Of a DNA stretch of 54,834 nt, positions 25,249-32,995 are shown piece after piece. A model generated the notes under the pieces. That model ran no database searches and was not told the origin of the DNA. It saw only the letters and a list, made by a program, of their open reading frames with translations. Numbering within the stretch: the first letter of the stretch is position 1; each line of letters begins with the position of its first letter. The DNA is from Candidatus Poseidonia sp. (GTDB taxonomy: Archaea > Thermoplasmatota > Poseidoniia > Poseidoniales > Poseidoniaceae): contig JAUREJ010000012.1 of the NCBI GenBank assembly GCA_030827475.1, positions 1 to 54,834 of the forward strand, written 5' to 3'. The position numbers and the translations under genes were made by a program.

Positions 25249-26076
25249 TCAAGCGTTTCCTTTGGGCCAGTTGTATTGATGTTGAACACGAGCGACTTGT
25301 TTCCCCATGATGTAAAGAATCAGCGCCACCATCATGGCGAAAAGCCCGATGAGTGTCATGGCAATCGTGATGAGCGTAACGCCGATGGAGGTCGAATTGA
25401 GTTCGGTGAACATGCTGGCCAAGTCGCCTGATAGCCTGTAGCCGAGCACGAAGAGAACAACCCCTGGGATGCCGAACAACAAGAGCGGGTGTTTTGATTC
25501 CAGCATCCAATAGAAAAGTTGGGCAAAACGAGACGCTGTGGCGAGCGATTGGCGTTGAGGCAATTGAATCGCTTCGGTTGCTTTGACCAAGCGCACCTTG
25601 AGCGAGGCATCAAGGGAAGCGGAGGTTGTGCCGGTTTCAAGTTCTGCAAGAGCTGAGCATCCAGCTTTGCTTACGATGAGGTGGCCGAGTTCGGTTTCAT
25701 TGAGGACCACTTCTTCCACGTCACCGTTGCCTTCAGTTCGGTACAAGTGATGAATATCCCACCCTTCTCTCGCACGGTTCACGCTGAGCGGCAAGTCGGA
25801 GAGTTTCCATGTCGGAGAGACTGGAATGAAGAGCGTGACGCCTTCCGAGTGGCCTTGGCTTTGGAGAACTCGGCACAACCCGCTGGGTGAGGGGCGCTCA
25901 GCAAAACGGATGATTTCGCAATCAACTTCCCGAGCCAGTGCAAGTGTATCGTCCACCGACCCCGTATCGAAGAGCAGAACATCTTCTGCAACCTCCCTGC
26001 ATCGAACGATCAGCGAAACAATGCGGAGTTCAATGTCTTGCCCAATCAGAACAACACGGCTCAACTGCTGACTCAC
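25249..26076 (-). CDS. Degenerate GT2-like protein with C-terminal membrane module
   Basis: About 275 residues from a GTG at 26076 with GAGGGTG 6 nt upstream; another GTG lies at 26124. The N-terminal half follows the GT2 layout (LSRVVLIGQDIELRIVSLIV, then VLLFDTGSVDDTLALAREV), but no DxD metal motif follows and the strands are short, so it is probably not an active transferase. Two membrane helices (about 205-270) follow the turn KHPLLLFGIPGVVLF, closely resembling KKPLLVLGIPGFG of the glycosyltransferase at 678-1613. It may be a regulatory or scaffold subunit. It precedes the HAD phosphatase by 9 nt and is divergent from another GT2 gene. Confidence 0.7.
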   Translation of the reverse strand: MSQQLSRVVLIGQDIELRIVSLIVRCREVAEDVLLFDTGSVDDTLALAREVDCEIIRFAERPSPSGLCRVLQSQGHSEGVTLFIPVSPTWKLSDLPLSVNRAREGWDIHHLYRTEGNGDVEEVVLNETELGHLIVSKAGCSALAELETGTTSASLDASLKVRLVKATEAIQLPQRQSLATASRFAQLFYWMLESKHPLLLFGIPGVVLFVLGYRLSGDLASMFTELNSTSIGVTLITIAMTLIGLFAMMVALILYIMGKQVARVQHQYNWPKGNA

Positions 26077-26154
26077 ATCAAACACCCTCTTGCCCGAGGC
26101 TATCAAACCTGTTCTTCCAAACACGGTGCAAAGGGGGATTCACGCATAGGTTGA

Positions 26155-27120
26155 ATGCACCCACCCCTACCCGCGAGCATGCTCGAAGGTTGGAGGGTTG
26201 GCGTGGTCATCCCTGCCCGTAACGAAGAGCAATTCATCGCCAACGTTTTGGAAAATCTGCCCGAATGGATTGACCTGGCCGTGGTGGTGAACGACGGGTC
26301 AACCGATTTAACCGAAAAACGAGCACATGAGGCGCATGCAAAGTGTCCCGTGACGGTGCTTGTTGGAGAAGGTGAAGGCGTAGGGGCCTCCATCGACCGT
26401 GGCCATCGCCATCTGCTCCAAAACCTCCCACAACCTTTCGCAAGCGTGGTGATGGCCGGGGACGACCAGATGGATCCAGATGATTTGCCAGATGTGCTTC
26501 TGCCCGTGGTGCGGGGGGAGTGCGACCATGTCAAAGGAAACCGTGGACTGCACTCAAACGGCTATGAGGGTATGCCGAGAATTCGCCGCTGGGCCACCGC
26601 CGTCCTCAGCTGGTTCACCACGCTAGCAGCAGGTCAACCGGTTGGCGATCCCCAATGCGGCTACACGGCCACCTCGTCAACCGTGCTAGCGAGTTGGAAT
26701 TGGGAACGATCATGGAAGGGCTATGGCTATCCAAACCACTGGCTCATTCGGCTTTCGATGCTGGGCTGGAAGTGGAAGGAAGTCCCGGTCAAATCTATCT
26801 ATAGAAACGAAACAAGCGATTTGAAACCACTTCGCTTTTTTTCCACGGTCGGACCAATGATGGCGTTTGAACATCATCGACGAAACATCGCATGGCTCAA
26901 GCCACCTCTTCTGCTTCCGCACACTTGGTTTGCCTTGATGGCCTACGCCATCGGGTGGTCTGCCCTCTTGCCGTTCATCAGCAACGACCTCGAAGAGGCC
27001 TTGACAGGACGAGGTGTTCCCTCATTAGCCATCACCCTCTTCTTTTGGACAATGGCGCATGTTTTTGACCGAACGGCTGCACGAGCACGTCAGGAGTTGC
27101 GTTCCAATGCGAAGGCATGA
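26155..27120 (+). CDS. Family 2 glycosyltransferase with C-terminal membrane helices
   Basis: 321 residues. The GT2 core shows GVVIPARNEEQFIANVL, VVVNDGSTDLTEKRA and VVMAGDDQMDPDDLP, where GDD occupies the DxD metal position, followed by DPQCGYTATSS on the acceptor side. Two hydrophobic segments close to the C-terminus (about 260-305) suggest membrane attachment. Probably uses a nucleotide sugar for glycan or glycolipid synthesis; specificity is unknown. The ATG at 26155 is used; Met9 at 26179 is also plausible. It is divergent from the degenerate GT-like gene, and its 3' end overlaps the parvulin gene by 14 nt. Confidence 0.85.
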   Translation: MHPPLPASMLEGWRVGVVIPARNEEQFIANVLENLPEWIDLAVVVNDGSTDLTEKRAHEAHAKCPVTVLVGEGEGVGASIDRGHRHLLQNLPQPFASVVMAGDDQMDPDDLPDVLLPVVRGECDHVKGNRGLHSNGYEGMPRIRRWATAVLSWFTTLAAGQPVGDPQCGYTATSSTVLASWNWERSWKGYGYPNHWLIRLSMLGWKWKEVPVKSIYRNETSDLKPLRFFSTVGPMMAFEHHRRNIAWLKPPLLLPHTWFALMAYAIGWSALLPFISNDLEEALTGRGVPSLAITLFFWTMAHVFDRTAARARQELRSNAKA

Positions 27121-27436
27121 CCGAAGGAAAAAACCTCGGAAGGCCCATGTTCGCCACATCCTGGTGGCGGGGAAACCCGACGCAAAGATGCTCCTTGAAG
27201 AGATCAAGTCTTCAAAGAAGCCGTTCAAGACCTTCAAAAAACTGGCAAAAAAATATTCCAATTGTTCCTCCGGAAGTAAAGGCGGAGACCTCGGAGAATT
27301 CACGGAAGGTCAAATGGTCCAAGATTTTGAAAATGCTGTATGGCAGTCAGAAGTTGAATCCGCCCCTCTGGAATACATCAAAACGCAATTTGGTTACCAC
27401 GTCTTGTGGGTGCACAGCATCATACTTCCGGATTGA
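27107..27436 (+). CDS. Parvulin-type peptidyl-prolyl isomerase
   Basis: About 109 residues from the ATG at 27107, inside the end of the glycosyltransferase gene. After a basic N-terminus (MRRHDRRKKPRK) comes a complete single parvulin domain: HVRHILVAG, FKTFKKLAKKYSNC, the SGSKGGDLGEF loop, then FENAVWQS and TQFGYHVLWVHS. These match the family pattern of His, Cys/Asp, Gly-Gly-Asp-Leu-G and FGYH. It has no signal peptide, so it is cytoplasmic and may help folding of proline-containing proteins. The TGA is followed directly by the CCA end of a tRNA-Pro gene on the other strand. Confidence 0.9.
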   Translation: MRRHDRRKKPRKAHVRHILVAGKPDAKMLLEEIKSSKKPFKTFKKLAKKYSNCSSGSKGGDLGEFTEGQMVQDFENAVWQSEVESAPLEYIKTQFGYHVLWVHSIILPD

Positions 27437-27514
27437 TGGTGGGCGTACCAAGATTTGAACTTGGGTCCAAGCGTCCCAAACGCCCGAGTATAGGCCAAAC
27501 TAACCCATACGCCC
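27437..27514 (-). tRNA. tRNA-Pro (anticodon TGG), CCA encoded
   Basis: On the minus strand, acceptor GGGCGTA pairs with TACGCCC, followed by A and an encoded CCA (27437-27439). The anticodon loop is TTTGGGA on a GGGCG/CGCTT stem with two G-U pairs, so the anticodon is TGG. The T arm is CCAAG-TTCAAAT-CTTGG. The D stem is weak (GGT/ACT plus a mismatch). There is no intron. A TATA-like TTCATAGG lies roughly 27 nt upstream of the 5' end. The 3' end directly abuts the stop of the convergent parvulin gene. Confidence 0.92.
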
Positions 27515-27547
27515 TTGATGTGTCGCACGCACTCTCACCTATGAACT

Positions 27548-27988
27548 TCACTCAAGCAGCATCCAGCACCCTCGGGCCAAGCGGAGCACCAGTCCCTCGG
27601 TTTCTGCTCGAGTCATCACCTCGTCAACACTTTGTTCAGTCCCTAGGCGTTGCAAAACGCCCATCACAGCAGTGGAGGTCAATTCACCCTCAGCATTTGC
27701 CGCCTCACGAAGGGCCTGGAAAATTGCAGTAGGCGAGGTCTCGTTTGCGGTGTTGGTTTTCTTCAAGTCCCGCTCCATGTGTTTCCGGAGTTCCTTCCGG
27801 AGGGACTCGGGAGTGTTTGCAAGAGCCACTTCCCTTTGGAGGGCGTCTGCATGTGAGACCGTCACCACAACCTCAACATCTCTAGGAAAAGACATGCCGC
27901 AAAGAGGGCAGCGCCCTTTCCCTTGCCGATGACCAGAACAATATCCACAATGTGGACAGCGAATCACCATCCATGTTGTTTCAGACAT
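27548..27988 (-). CDS. Zinc-ribbon plus helical (winged-helix-like) protein
   Basis: About 146 residues from the ATG at 27988 (MSETTWMVIRCPHCG). An N-terminal zinc ribbon with IRCPHCGYCSGH and GRCPLCGMSF is followed by a charged helix and a C-terminal region (about 90-146) containing repeated helices and an LVLRLARGCWMLL strand, which recalls a winged helix. This resembles single-ribbon archaeal proteins of the DUF5817 kind, but I cannot confirm that. Possibly a nucleic-acid-binding protein. It follows the decarboxylase-like gene by 7 nt in the same direction. Confidence 0.7.
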   Translation of the reverse strand: MSETTWMVIRCPHCGYCSGHRQGKGRCPLCGMSFPRDVEVVVTVSHADALQREVALANTPESLRKELRKHMERDLKKTNTANETSPTAIFQALREAANAEGELTSTAVMGVLQRLGTEQSVDEVMTRAETEGLVLRLARGCWMLLE

Positions 27989-27995
27989 GAGAACC

Positions 27996-28637
27996 TCAAA
28001 GAGAAAAGTCATGGTTGTTTTGCTGTTGACCGGGACGACGGGCAGGAGCTGCTGGGGCCTTGGTATCGACGCGTTTCTTCGGTTCCTCTACGGTTCGTGT
28101 CAAGGCACCACGAACGGGTCCGGTCTTGGTTCGCCCACCGAGGGAAAGCGATTCGGGAAGAATGAGCGCCGCGACGGCAACGCCGTGGTGATCAGGACCT
28201 GCCGTGACCTCATCCACGGCAACATCAAATTCAACGACCTCAAGATCTCTGCTGGCGAGACGGCGTTGCAGGTTTCGGCGCAACAACAATACCGTCTCCT
28301 CATAATCACGGTCGGTACTGATGGTGGCCACCACGGCGCATTCATCACCTTCGGGAGTGATGCACATCGCCCAAGCCACCCCAGCAGAAGCGGATGACCC
28401 GTTCCAGGCATAGGCAGTCGCAAGATGACATTCCACAAGGGAACCCATCGGGAGCGGCCTTGGAGGCGTCACACCGAAGCCGAGGGGGAGCATCGCCCCC
28501 TGCGCTTGAATCAGACGAACGTCCCCCAAACCGAGTTCAACAAGACCTTGGTCAAAGGCGTCTTCGGCGTTCTCTCCCCATGGGGCAACGGCCGTCATCA
28601 ACCAACCTGGACACGTTGGACCTCGGGACGCTTGCAT
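27996..28637 (-). CDS. Pyruvoyl-dependent arginine decarboxylase homologue lacking the Ser-Ser site
   Basis: 213 residues. Residues about 12-175 follow the PvlArgDC fold: AFDQGLVELGLGDVRLIQ, LPMGSLVECHLATAY, a SASAGVAWAM strand, the RDYEETVLLLRRNLQRR helix and DHHGVAVAALIL. In active enzymes the strand after the LI continues with SSI.PP and self-cleaves between the two serines to make the pyruvoyl group; here that place reads LIQAQGAMLP, so no serine is available. A conserved catalytic Glu position also looks replaced. I infer a non-cleaving, probably non-decarboxylating relative, perhaps structural. The last 35 residues are a Pro/Lys-rich tail. An ATG at 28598 is an alternative but would cut the first strand. 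Confidence 0.65.
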   Translation of the reverse strand: MQASRGPTCPGWLMTAVAPWGENAEDAFDQGLVELGLGDVRLIQAQGAMLPLGFGVTPPRPLPMGSLVECHLATAYAWNGSSASAGVAWAMCITPEGDECAVVATISTDRDYEETVLLLRRNLQRRLASRDLEVVEFDVAVDEVTAGPDHHGVAVAALILPESLSLGGRTKTGPVRGALTRTVEEPKKRVDTKAPAAPARRPGQQQNNHDFSL

Positions 28638-28689
28638 GGGAGTTCCACGGGCGCAACGGGTTCATGAACACCATGGTCGTGAGCACTTC

Positions 28690-28974
28690 ATGGCTGGAGG
28701 CGCACGTCGATTGTTGACGGTGGCCCTCTTCCTCGGCAGTGGAATCGTTCTCATCGGAGCCTATTCGTTAAGTGAGTTTACGCTTACTTTAATTCTTGGG
28801 ACGCTTTTTGCCACCGCTTTCGGTACGAGCCTCGTGATGAAGGCAGGTTCACAGACAGGAGGTCATCGAGCGGCCCATCTCCACACCAATCCAACGGGAA
28901 TACCAAGCGCACTCCCGGATGAGGACGAGCAATTGCCCGACCCCCTTGCGATGAATTTTGACATCCCGCTCTGA
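28690..28974 (+). CDS. Small two-helix membrane protein
   Basis: About 94 residues from the ATG at 28690 (MAGGARRLLTV). Two adjacent hydrophobic helices (about 8-27 and 30-50) are followed by a hydrophilic tail of about 45 residues. There are no cysteines and no recognisable motif. The frame is open 18 codons further upstream, but the start chosen places a basic residue pair directly before the first helix. It is divergent from the decarboxylase-like gene, and its TGA abuts the stop of the fttA gene without spacing (TGATCA). Confidence 0.55.
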   Translation: MAGGARRLLTVALFLGSGIVLIGAYSLSEFTLTLILGTLFATAFGTSLVMKAGSQTGGHRAAHLHTNPTGIPSALPDEDEQLPDPLAMNFDIPL

Positions 28975-30879
28975 TCAAAACAGGCGAACCGTCTCGAGGT
29001 TGCTGGGAGCGAAGGTCAAACAATTGTACCGTTCACGGAGCGTGAGTCCCAATTCGTTGCACTTCTGGTAGTCGCCGTGGTGGCAGATGATGTTCTTGGG
29101 TGCAGGGTCGATTCGGTCGACGAAATCCAAGAGTTGCCGTCGGTCGGAATGCCCTGAAAATCCGTCAATGGTCACCATCTCGCAGCCGATTTTGACGATC
29201 TCCGTCTTTCCGTTGATGAGCATCGGAACTTCACCAAAGCCTTTCTGCAAACGGCGACCCAGGGTGCCTTCTGCCTGATAACCAACAAAGCAAAGCGAAT
29301 TTCGCTCTTCATGTGCCCAGTTCTTGAAGTACTCCATCACGGGCCCACCATTCAGCATTCCTGACGTCGCCAAAACGATGCATGGTGAGCTGTCCATCAC
29401 GATGCTTTCACGAAGTTCACGTCCCTTGACGGGGCGGAACCATTCGCTGGTGAACGGGTTTGCACCGTCGTCTTGAAGCAACGACTTTGCGAGGGCTTTC
29501 GTCAGGTAGTTCGGATGGGATGCGTGGATGGCGGTGGCCTCCTGAATCATGCCATCAAGCCACACTGGAACGGGTTTGACGGTCCCTGAACGGAACAATT
29601 CATCGATGGCGATCATCACTTCCTGACTTCGTCCGACGGCAAAGACCGGACAGATCATTTTTCCACCGCGCAAGAGCGTTCTGGAAACGATGTCCTGGAG
29701 TTCTTGATTGGCCTCCTGTCGAGACGGCTGATAATCACCGGATGCGCCGTAGGTGGATTCGATAACCAACGTCTCGACCCGAGGGAAACGGGTGTTGGCG
29801 GCGTCGAAAAGCCAGGATTTCTCGTATTTTTGGTCACCGCTGAACACGATGTTGTGCTTCCCGTCGGCGATGTTCAAGTGAACCGCCGATGAACCGAGGA
29901 TGTGGCCAGCGTTTGAGAAGGTCAATTTGACGTCAGGAGCGATATCGGTGGTGGAATCCCAATCCACATCAACGACGTGTTTCATGCACATGCGGATGTC
30001 TTCCATGTCGTATGGGGTGCGCTTTCCTTCGGCACCGCCGACTTTCAAGTAATCCGTCTGGAGAAGGAGCATGAGATCCCGTGTCGGGGGTGTGCAATAG
30101 ACCGGCCCTCTGTAGCCGTACTTGAACAGCACCGGAAGCATACCGGCGTGGTCAAGATGCGAGTGGGTCAGGACCACGGCGTCCAACTTTTCGAGCGGCA
30201 AGGCCTCAGGGGCATTGAAAAACGGCATCGGGTCCGTGTCTGAAGCGATGTTCACGCCGACATCGATCATGATACGAGATTCGTTGGTGGTGACATAATG
30301 GCAGGCGCGCCCCACTTCCCGGTATGACCCCAATGCTGTCACTCGAGCCCAGGTCCCTCCGGGACGGGTTGGGCGGTGGATGTTCAATCCAAAGTCCTTC
30401 AAGAGCTTGCGACGCTCTTCACCGTTCGCTTGCCGGTACATTCTGATGTCGTGAACCGTCTTGGAGAACAAGGGAGGCGTGCGCTCAATTTTCACCGACC
30501 AGCCGGTTTCGTCCCGGATTCGGATGTTGTTCTCTCCACGGCGGCCCACGGCGCTTCCGGGGTTTTTGCATTGAATGGTGACCTCACGGTAGCATGAATC
30601 AAAATACATCTCCGTGACTTCTGCGTCTTCAGGCAGAATCGCCTCGATGTGACTCCTCGCATCGTCCATGTCCATCATGGATTCGAGAGGGGTTCGCAGG
30701 ACAATCTTCCGCTTGACGCGCTTGCTGATTTTCCCGATCAAGCCGTTTTGCCCGGTAAATGCACTCACCTCGCTGGTGATGATTGCAATGTTCCCCGCTT
30801 CGAGGTCAAGTTCGTATTCAATTGAGCGTGGAATGATTTTCGCAATCTCGTCTTTGAGTTCTCTGTAGGTCATTTGCAT
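28975..30879 (-). CDS. fttA: KH/beta-CASP ribonuclease FttA (aCPSF1), transcription termination factor
   Basis: 634 residues, the normal length. Two N-terminal KH domains (about 1-140, with SAVGRRGENN as a GxxG-type loop) precede the metallo-beta-lactamase core (VLTHSHLDHAG near 238, the HxHxDH motif; FSNAGHILGSSA; FSGDQKY) and the beta-CASP insertion (FAVGRSQEVM, LATSGMLNGGP), ending in GFSGHSD and CHHGDYQKC. In archaea this protein cleaves nascent RNA at 3' ends and terminates transcription, the counterpart of eukaryotic CPSF73. The start at 30879 has a good GAGGTGA site; psmB lies 77 nt upstream on the same strand. Confidence 0.96.
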   Translation of the reverse strand: MQMTYRELKDEIAKIIPRSIEYELDLEAGNIAIITSEVSAFTGQNGLIGKISKRVKRKIVLRTPLESMMDMDDARSHIEAILPEDAEVTEMYFDSCYREVTIQCKNPGSAVGRRGENNIRIRDETGWSVKIERTPPLFSKTVHDIRMYRQANGEERRKLLKDFGLNIHRPTRPGGTWARVTALGSYREVGRACHYVTTNESRIMIDVGVNIASDTDPMPFFNAPEALPLEKLDAVVLTHSHLDHAGMLPVLFKYGYRGPVYCTPPTRDLMLLLQTDYLKVGGAEGKRTPYDMEDIRMCMKHVVDVDWDSTTDIAPDVKLTFSNAGHILGSSAVHLNIADGKHNIVFSGDQKYEKSWLFDAANTRFPRVETLVIESTYGASGDYQPSRQEANQELQDIVSRTLLRGGKMICPVFAVGRSQEVMIAIDELFRSGTVKPVPVWLDGMIQEATAIHASHPNYLTKALAKSLLQDDGANPFTSEWFRPVKGRELRESIVMDSSPCIVLATSGMLNGGPVMEYFKNWAHEERNSLCFVGYQAEGTLGRRLQKGFGEVPMLINGKTEIVKIGCEMVTIDGFSGHSDRRQLLDFVDRIDPAPKNIICHHGDYQKCNELGLTLRERYNCLTFAPSNLETVRLF

Positions 30880-30956
30880 GATTTCACCTCAAGCTCCCGC
30901 AGTCGCTGGTGGGTTGTGCCGGAGCACAGTGCGGTAGAACCGCGGGAATGTTTTGC

Positions 30957-31577
30957 TCACTTGAGGAGTTTTGCAATCTCGTCTTGTGAGACCTGTTGGT
31001 AGCCCGAACCGGGCGTGATGACGGCGAGGTCCATGCCGTTGCCGGAGGCCGCATCCCGCTGTCCTGATGCGTGGAGTGCCCGGGCTGCCAACTTTAAGGC
31101 CTCCGCTTGAGACATGTTTTCTCTAAAGCCGTCCTCAAGCACACCGTACATGTAAGGCGAGCCGGAACCCGTTGCACAATAGACATCAGGAATTGAACCT
31201 CCAGCTGAATCGATGGAATAGACGTGACCGCCATCTGCGTCGACCCCGACGATCAGCAGTTGAACCCAATGGGGCCGTCCTGAGAGAATATTTGCCGTCA
31301 GGGTTGCAGCGCCCTTCACCGTCATGGGTTGTTGTCGGCGAAGTTCAAAAAGAGCAACTTCGGCGGTCAGTGTCCTCGAGAGCGATTGAGCGTGACCGAC
31401 CAAACCGGCCGTTGTAAGGGCGAGGTTATCACCGATTTTGAAGAGTTTCTGAACGCTCTTGTTGGCGATGAAATGGCCCATGGTGGCCCGGTGGTCTGCA
31501 CCAACGACAACGCCGCCCTTGAAGGTGATGCCGACCGTGCTCGTTCCCGTCTTCATGACATGTTGCTGTTCTGACAT
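30957..31577 (-). CDS. psmB: Proteasome beta subunit
   Basis: Catalytic subunit of the archaeal 20S proteasome. About 206 residues from the ATG at 31577, preceded by GGAGGAGGT. A short 11-residue propeptide (MSEQQHVMKTG) is removed to expose Thr12 as the N-terminal nucleophile (TSTVGITFKGG). Asp in VVGADHRAT and Lys in NKSVQKLFKI complete the catalytic set. The later GSGSPYMYGVLEDG segment matches family members that end near the substrate pocket. A longer frame reaching 31625 lacks a ribosome binding site. It may be co-transcribed with fttA. Confidence 0.96.
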   Translation of the reverse strand: MSEQQHVMKTGTSTVGITFKGGVVVGADHRATMGHFIANKSVQKLFKIGDNLALTTAGLVGHAQSLSRTLTAEVALFELRRQQPMTVKGAATLTANILSGRPHWVQLLIVGVDADGGHVYSIDSAGGSIPDVYCATGSGSPYMYGVLEDGFRENMSQAEALKLAARALHASGQRDAASGNGMDLAVITPGSGYQQVSQDEIAKLLK

Positions 31578-31709
31578 GATACCTCCTCCGCCCCGACACT
31601 TCTTGAACCTTGAGGCTTTGAACACTCGGTCAAGTCGGACCGGTTCGCAATTGGACGACCGTCGGCAAATTCAACCAACTCGGAGAACCGGAGGGGGAGT
31701 GTTGAAGAA

Positions 31710-32357
31710 ATGCACCGAGGTTGCTCCTGCATGCGACGGCGACGGCGACGGCAGATGGACGAGGCCCAATCCTCTCTGGACCGGTTCACACAAGGTGCTG
31801 AGGCCGAGCGGCCAGCACCCGCTGAACCCCATGTTCCGCCCATGCCGGACTTGGACGTTCTCGAAGCTGCGGAGGCAAAAATTGACGGAAACGCCCACGT
31901 CATCCAAAGCGAAAGGGTACCACAAGAAGACGGGCCAAGAAGTTTCCAGATGCCGAGCGAACATCGCCATCAGGTGACACCGCTCCCTTCAACTTCCGTG
32001 ACCTACCACGACATGGGCGTTCTCTACCCATACGCCCCCGTACCCCTCTTTGAGGGAGAGATGGTGCTGCACAATGCAACCCTCGTCGACATCACGGGTT
32101 GTGGAGCCTTGATGGATTGGGTCGCTGAGGGCCACGGATGTGTTGTTGAGATGAAACGGATGATGGCCCAAAAGACCGAATTCAACCTCAGTTTAAGCAC
32201 CCTCACCGAGTTTATCGAAGGCGATGTCCAAGGCCAAATCATCCGAATTACGGACACACGCCTCCTCCTCCTCCCTCAAGGGTGCAGAGGAATCCGAGGA
32301 ACGGAGATGGAAGGGTTCGCCGTTTCCCCTGATGACCTCAAGGACGTGTACCGATGA
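31710..32357 (+). CDS. Protein of unknown function with Arg-rich N-terminus
   Basis: 215 residues. The start is ambiguous: ATG 31710 has GGAGGGGGAG 10 nt upstream; ATG 31731 and ATG 31755 (MDEAQSSL) are also in frame. The first two would include six consecutive Arg codons from a GACGGC triplet-of-repeats. After a Pro/Glu-rich, probably disordered region (about 30-95), the C-terminal 115 residues form a compact alpha/beta domain containing LYPYAPVPLFEGEMVLHNA and DVQGQIIRITDTRLLLL. No cysteine cluster or membrane helix. It overlaps the ZPR1-type gene by 4 nt (ATGA), so the two are coupled. Family not recognised. Confidence 0.65.
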   Translation: MHRGCSCMRRRRRRQMDEAQSSLDRFTQGAEAERPAPAEPHVPPMPDLDVLEAAEAKIDGNAHVIQSERVPQEDGPRSFQMPSEHRHQVTPLPSTSVTYHDMGVLYPYAPVPLFEGEMVLHNATLVDITGCGALMDWVAEGHGCVVEMKRMMAQKTEFNLSLSTLTEFIEGDVQGQIIRITDTRLLLLPQGCRGIRGTEMEGFAVSPDDLKDVYR

Positions 32358-32995
32358 ATGAACAAAACATCGAGATTCCGTGTCCGGTTTGTTTTGAATC
32401 GGGCAAGGTCAAGATGATTTCCCATGTCGATGAAATCCCGTACTTTGGTGAGCACACGCAAGTGACGTTGCTTTGCGATTCCTGCGGGTGGCGCCAAACG
32501 GATTTTATCCCGGCTGAGGGAAAGAAGGCGGGTGCATGGTCCATGGTCATTGACTCCGAGGAAAAGCTCACTGCTCGTGTCGTTCGGTCATCATCCTGCA
32601 CCGTCGTCCTGCCCGAGTTGGACCTTCAGGTCAATCCGGGCTCGAACGCAACTGGGTATGTTTCAAACATCGAGGGGGTCATGCAACGCTTTCTTGATGT
32701 TATACGGGTGATTGAACGGGATCTTGTTTTCGATTTTGACACCCTTGAAGAGGACAAAAGAACCACCGCAACCGAGCACATGGCGACGCTTCAAAACATG
32801 AAACTCGCCATTGGACAACTTGGTGAGCCAAAAGCCAACCCACTGACCATCATCCTTCTTGACCCCCACGGCCATTCCATGATCCTGCATCCCGATGCAA
32901 GCGAAAGGGACCTCACCGATGAAGAATTGGCCACGTTGCCGATTGGTCCTGACCCAGCGGTGTTCTCTACCGATGATGTTGAGCCGTCAGCGTGA
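32354..32995 (+). CDS. ZPR1-type zinc finger protein
   Basis: 213 residues with one ZPR1 module: a four-Cys zinc finger (PCPVCFESG and LCDSCGWRQ) flanking the signature IPYFGEHTQVTLL, followed by the beta-rich domain with NATGYVSNIEGVMQRFLDV, matching the family's G.iTT.EG segment. Eukaryotic ZPR1 binds elongation factor eEF1A as a chaperone; archaeal single-module versions are less studied, so a link to translation is inference. The 5' end is coupled to the upstream gene, and the 3' end overlaps the convergent trpS gene by 9 nt. Confidence 0.88.
   Translation: MNEQNIEIPCPVCFESGKVKMISHVDEIPYFGEHTQVTLLCDSCGWRQTDFIPAEGKKAGAWSMVIDSEEKLTARVVRSSSCTVVLPELDLQVNPGSNATGYVSNIEGVMQRFLDVIRVIERDLVFDFDTLEEDKRTTATEHMATLQNMKLAIGQLGEPKANPLTIILLDPHGHSMILHPDASERDLTDEELATLPIGPDPAVFSTDDVEPSA

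Noticed and set aside
26800-26812. TATA-like CTATCTATAG inside a glycosyltransferase gene
   Set aside because: In-gene, no start at the right distance; probably codon-driven.
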